Assembly (NCBI GenBank): GCA_964654825.1
Contig: CAZZKG010000097.1
Span: 1-9,189, forward strand
DNA length: 9,189 nucleotides
Source of the DNA: CAZZKG01 sp964654825
GTDB lineage: Bacteria > Gemmatimonadota > CAZMKB01
Direction of reading: 5' to 3'
The notes below the pieces were generated by a model, which was not told the origin of the DNA, did not search any database, and was given only the letters and a program-made list of their open reading frames with translations. How positions within the stretch are numbered: the stretch's first letter is position 1; every line of letters begins with the position of its first letter. The translations under genes were made by a program, and so were the position numbers. Positions 7,677 to 9,189 of the stretch are shown here, one piece after another.

Positions 7677-7690
7677 AGTCTGTTAAGACT
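7677..7690. promoter_or_regulatory. Dyad over the predicted SNF2 transcription start
   Basis: AGTCTGTTAAGACT has perfect 5-bp arms around a 4-base centre and starts two bases after the -10 box. The position suits a repressor operator. No cognate regulator can be named, and a 5-bp dyad may be chance. Confidence 0.3.
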
Positions 7691-7773
7691 ATAAAACAGC
7701 AACCAGCAGCTCCCACCCGTTGTGAGCCGGTATGAGACCTTTCGATGACTTTCTGTCTGACCGCATTTCAAGA

Positions 7774-7817
7774 GTGTTCCACCGGACCCTCCGTCCGACC
7801 GGCTGTCGTTGGAACAC
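7774..7817 (+). other. Possible RNA stem in the SNF2 leader
   Basis: GTGTTCCA (7774-7781) and TGGAACAC (7810-7817) form a perfect 8-bp stem. Inside it CGGAC (7783-7787) and GTCCG (7793-7797) form a second 5-bp stem with the loop CCTCC. The structure ends 20 bases before the SD. It does not match a riboswitch class that I recognise. It could be a cis-acting RNA element or a DNA-binding site. Confidence 0.35.
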
Positions 7818-7832
7818 CTGCGGTGATCGACC

Positions 7833-7849
7833 CTGACGAGGAGTCCATG
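7833..7849 (+). promoter_or_regulatory. Ribosome-binding site of SNF2 gene; right copy of the 17-bp inverted repeat
   Basis: CTGACGAGGAGTCCATG contains the SD GAGGAG (7838-7843). Two ATGs follow. The first (7847) is 3 bases from the SD and opens only ATG-CAA-TGA. The second (7852) is 8 bases away and opens the long frame, so spacing and frame both select 7852. The TGA of the mini-frame overlaps the ATG of the gene. Confidence 0.7.
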
Positions 7850-7851
7850 CA

Positions 7852-9189
7852 ATGATCAACTTGAAAGACAAACTCTCGCACCTCACCTTCAGACAAGCCT
7901 GCAAGCTGCTCGGCCCCCAGGGCGGTAAGCTCATCAGGCAGGGCGGGAAATACGACATCGATATACATGAACGGGTTTCGCTGAACAAAGACTTTTTCAG
8001 AATCGACCTCGGTGATGCCCTGGTCATCATCCGGCTGGACCCCTTCAAGAATCAGAAACTCTACTTCGAGTGCACAGCCTGCAGGACAGCCTGTGAGCAC
8101 CTGGGGGCCGCGTTTTCTCTTATACTGGAAGAAAAGATGACACTCGGGCTGGCCGCCCCGCCACCGGAACGCGTCCCGATCGAGAGTCTCAGCGACCGCG
8201 AACTCGTCGAACAGGCTATATCCGAGAGAAAGGAAAGAGCACGGATAGAGCGGATGCGGTTGAAATCCCTCGATCCGACGAACCTGTGGACGGACTACAC
8301 GGTGACCAACCACGCCTCGGGCAAGACCTACCGCGTCGCGCTCCGGGGCTGGGAAAGGGGCGAGTCATACTGTTCGTGTCCCGACTTCCGGAAAAACACA
8401 CTGGGGACCTGCAAGCACATTCTGCATGTCACGGACAAGGTGAAGAAGAAGTTCAACAAGGCTGTCAGAAACAGCCCTTTCCGGCCGGAGGACATCGGTG
8501 TCTACATCCGCTACGGTAATGAGCTCGAACTGAGGATGCTCATCCCGGAGAATGTCGACGGGAAAGCAACCGGTATACTCCGGCCTGTCAAAAACAGGGC
8601 AATAGATGACATCAGTGACCTTCTGAGCAGAGTAAGGATGCTCGAGAAGCTGGGATACGAAGTCACCTTCTACCCGGATGCTGAAGACTATATAAACAAG
8701 CTCCTCTACCGACAACGAGTACGTGAGAAAATCGAGGAGATAAGAAAGGACCCCACCAATCATCCTCTGCGGAAGGGGCTCCTGAAGACAGAACTGCTTC
8801 CCTATCAACTCGACGGTATCGCTTTCGCCGTGGGAGTTGGAAGGGCGGTGATCGCCGATGACATGGGCCTTGGAAAAACCATACAGGGAATCGGGGTTGC
8901 AGAGCTCTTGTGCCAGGACGCGGACATTTCGAAGGTGCTCATCATATGCCCCGCTTCCTTGAAGTCGCAGTGGCGGCTGGAGATCAAAAAGTTCTCAGGC
9001 CGCACCTGCCAGCTGGTCATCGGGAGCGCTCAGGAAAGGGCGGAGCAATATGACGGTCCATGCTTCTTCACGATCTGCAATTACGAGCAGGTCCTGCGGG
9101 ACATGCTGACCATCGAAAAAGTCGGTTGGGACCTGATCATCCTCGACGAGGGGCAGAGAATCAAGAACTGGGAGGCGAAAACCAGCCGG
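7852..9189 (+). CDS. SNF2-family ATPase with N-terminal SWIM zinc finger (C-terminal part beyond window)
   Basis: The first 446 residues of a SNF2/superfamily 2 protein, a double-stranded-DNA translocase acting in the cytoplasm on protein-DNA complexes; its role in this cell is unknown. In order: a Cys/His cluster C74-x2-C77-x3-C81-x-H83; a canonical SWIM finger C174-x-C176-x10-C187-x-H189; a linker region; then the first ATPase lobe with a Q-like LLPYQLDGIAFAV (315-327), Walker A DDMGLGKT (336-343), motif Ia LIICPASLKSQW (363-374) and Walker B LDEGQRIKNW (431-440), the DEGQ form of the SNF2 DEAH/DEAQ motif. The second lobe with motifs IV-VI would be downstream. The ATG at 7852 has GAGGAG 8 bases upstream. 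SWIM plus SNF2 is a known bacterial combination; no methylase, nuclease or other defence gene is visible beside it. Confidence 0.94.
   Translation, partial: MINLKDKLSHLTFRQACKLLGPQGGKLIRQGGKYDIDIHERVSLNKDFFRIDLGDALVIIRLDPFKNQKLYFECTACRTACEHLGAAFSLILEEKMTLGLAAPPPERVPIESLSDRELVEQAISERKERARIERMRLKSLDPTNLWTDYTVTNHASGKTYRVALRGWERGESYCSCPDFRKNTLGTCKHILHVTDKVKKKFNKAVRNSPFRPEDIGVYIRYGNELELRMLIPENVDGKATGILRPVKNRAIDDISDLLSRVRMLEKLGYEVTFYPDAEDYINKLLYRQRVREKIEEIRKDPTNHPLRKGLLKTELLPYQLDGIAFAVGVGRAVIADDMGLGKTIQGIGVAELLCQDADISKVLIICPASLKSQWRLEIKKFSGRTCQLVIGSAQERAEQYDGPCFFTICNYEQVLRDMLTIEKVGWDLIILDEGQRIKNWEAKTSR

Larger units (their letters stand above)
7377..7851. other. Divergent intergenic region between HEAT-like and SNF2 genes
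   Basis: 475 bases with no convincing protein gene. It contains a strong plus-strand promoter, a dyad over its start point, a possible leader stem, overlapping inverted repeats near 7462-7503 and a 17-bp inverted repeat bracketing 7489-7849; these are listed separately. A weak inverted repeat, GATGACG (7545-7551) with CGTCATC (7575-7581), also lies here. No clear promoter for the HEAT-like gene was found. Confidence 0.8.

Noticed and set aside
7489..7849. Inverted repeat read as the ends of an insertion element.
   Set aside because: No transposase lies inside, and the flanks give no convincing target-site duplication (CAT lies within the repeat itself). A relic element remains only a possibility.
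7580..8313. Minus-strand frames of 90, 119 and 181 codons before and over the SNF2 gene.
   Set aside because: They overlap the clear SNF2 coding frame or its leader and have no recognisable domain.

Overview
The window comes from a diderm (Gram-negative type) bacterium. It carries a complete-looking tripartite efflux operon whose outer-membrane channel has a signal peptide and whose adaptor is a lipoprotein. Genes have clear Shine-Dalgarno (SD) sites and the base composition looks moderately GC-rich by eye. The 100-base run of Ns suggests a scaffolded draft or metagenome assembly. I cannot assign a phylum from the sequence alone.

Region 1 (1-6263, all minus strand) is an efflux operon read right to left: a TetR-family repressor (5644-6263, its end lost in the gap), a 100-N assembly gap (5544-5643), a TolC-type outer-membrane factor (4154-5539), a periplasmic adaptor lipoprotein (3053-4132) and an RND inner-membrane pump (1-3044, last few residues beyond the window edge). 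Spacings of 21 and 8 bases point to one transcript for the three pump genes.

Region 2 (6264-6542) is non-coding. It holds a strong sigma70-type promoter for the repressor gene, with a -35 TTGACA, a 17-base spacer and a -10 TATATT. The promoter is covered by an array of TGAA-N6-TTCA dyads repeating every 20 bp, two good copies and one degenerate. The obvious model is that the TetR protein binds the array cooperatively and represses itself together with the pump genes, with a pump substrate as inducer. Two further small dyads lie at 6412-6446.

Region 3 (6543-7376, minus) is an acidic HEAT-repeat-like protein of unknown role.

Region 4 (7377-7851) is a 475-base divergent intergenic region. It has a good plus-strand promoter (7647-7675), a dyad at the predicted transcription start, a possible RNA stem in the leader, and a 17-bp inverted repeat (16/17) whose right copy contains the SD of the following gene.

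Region 5 (7852-9189, plus, runs off the window) is the N-terminal 446 residues of a SNF2-family ATPase. It has two Cys/His clusters (the second a canonical SWIM finger) ahead of the ATPase motifs.

The pump operon and the HEAT/SNF2 pair look functionally unrelated. Nothing here is clearly a new defence or mobile system. The most distinctive signals are the periodic operator array and the repeated start-site motif between the HEAT and SNF2 genes.
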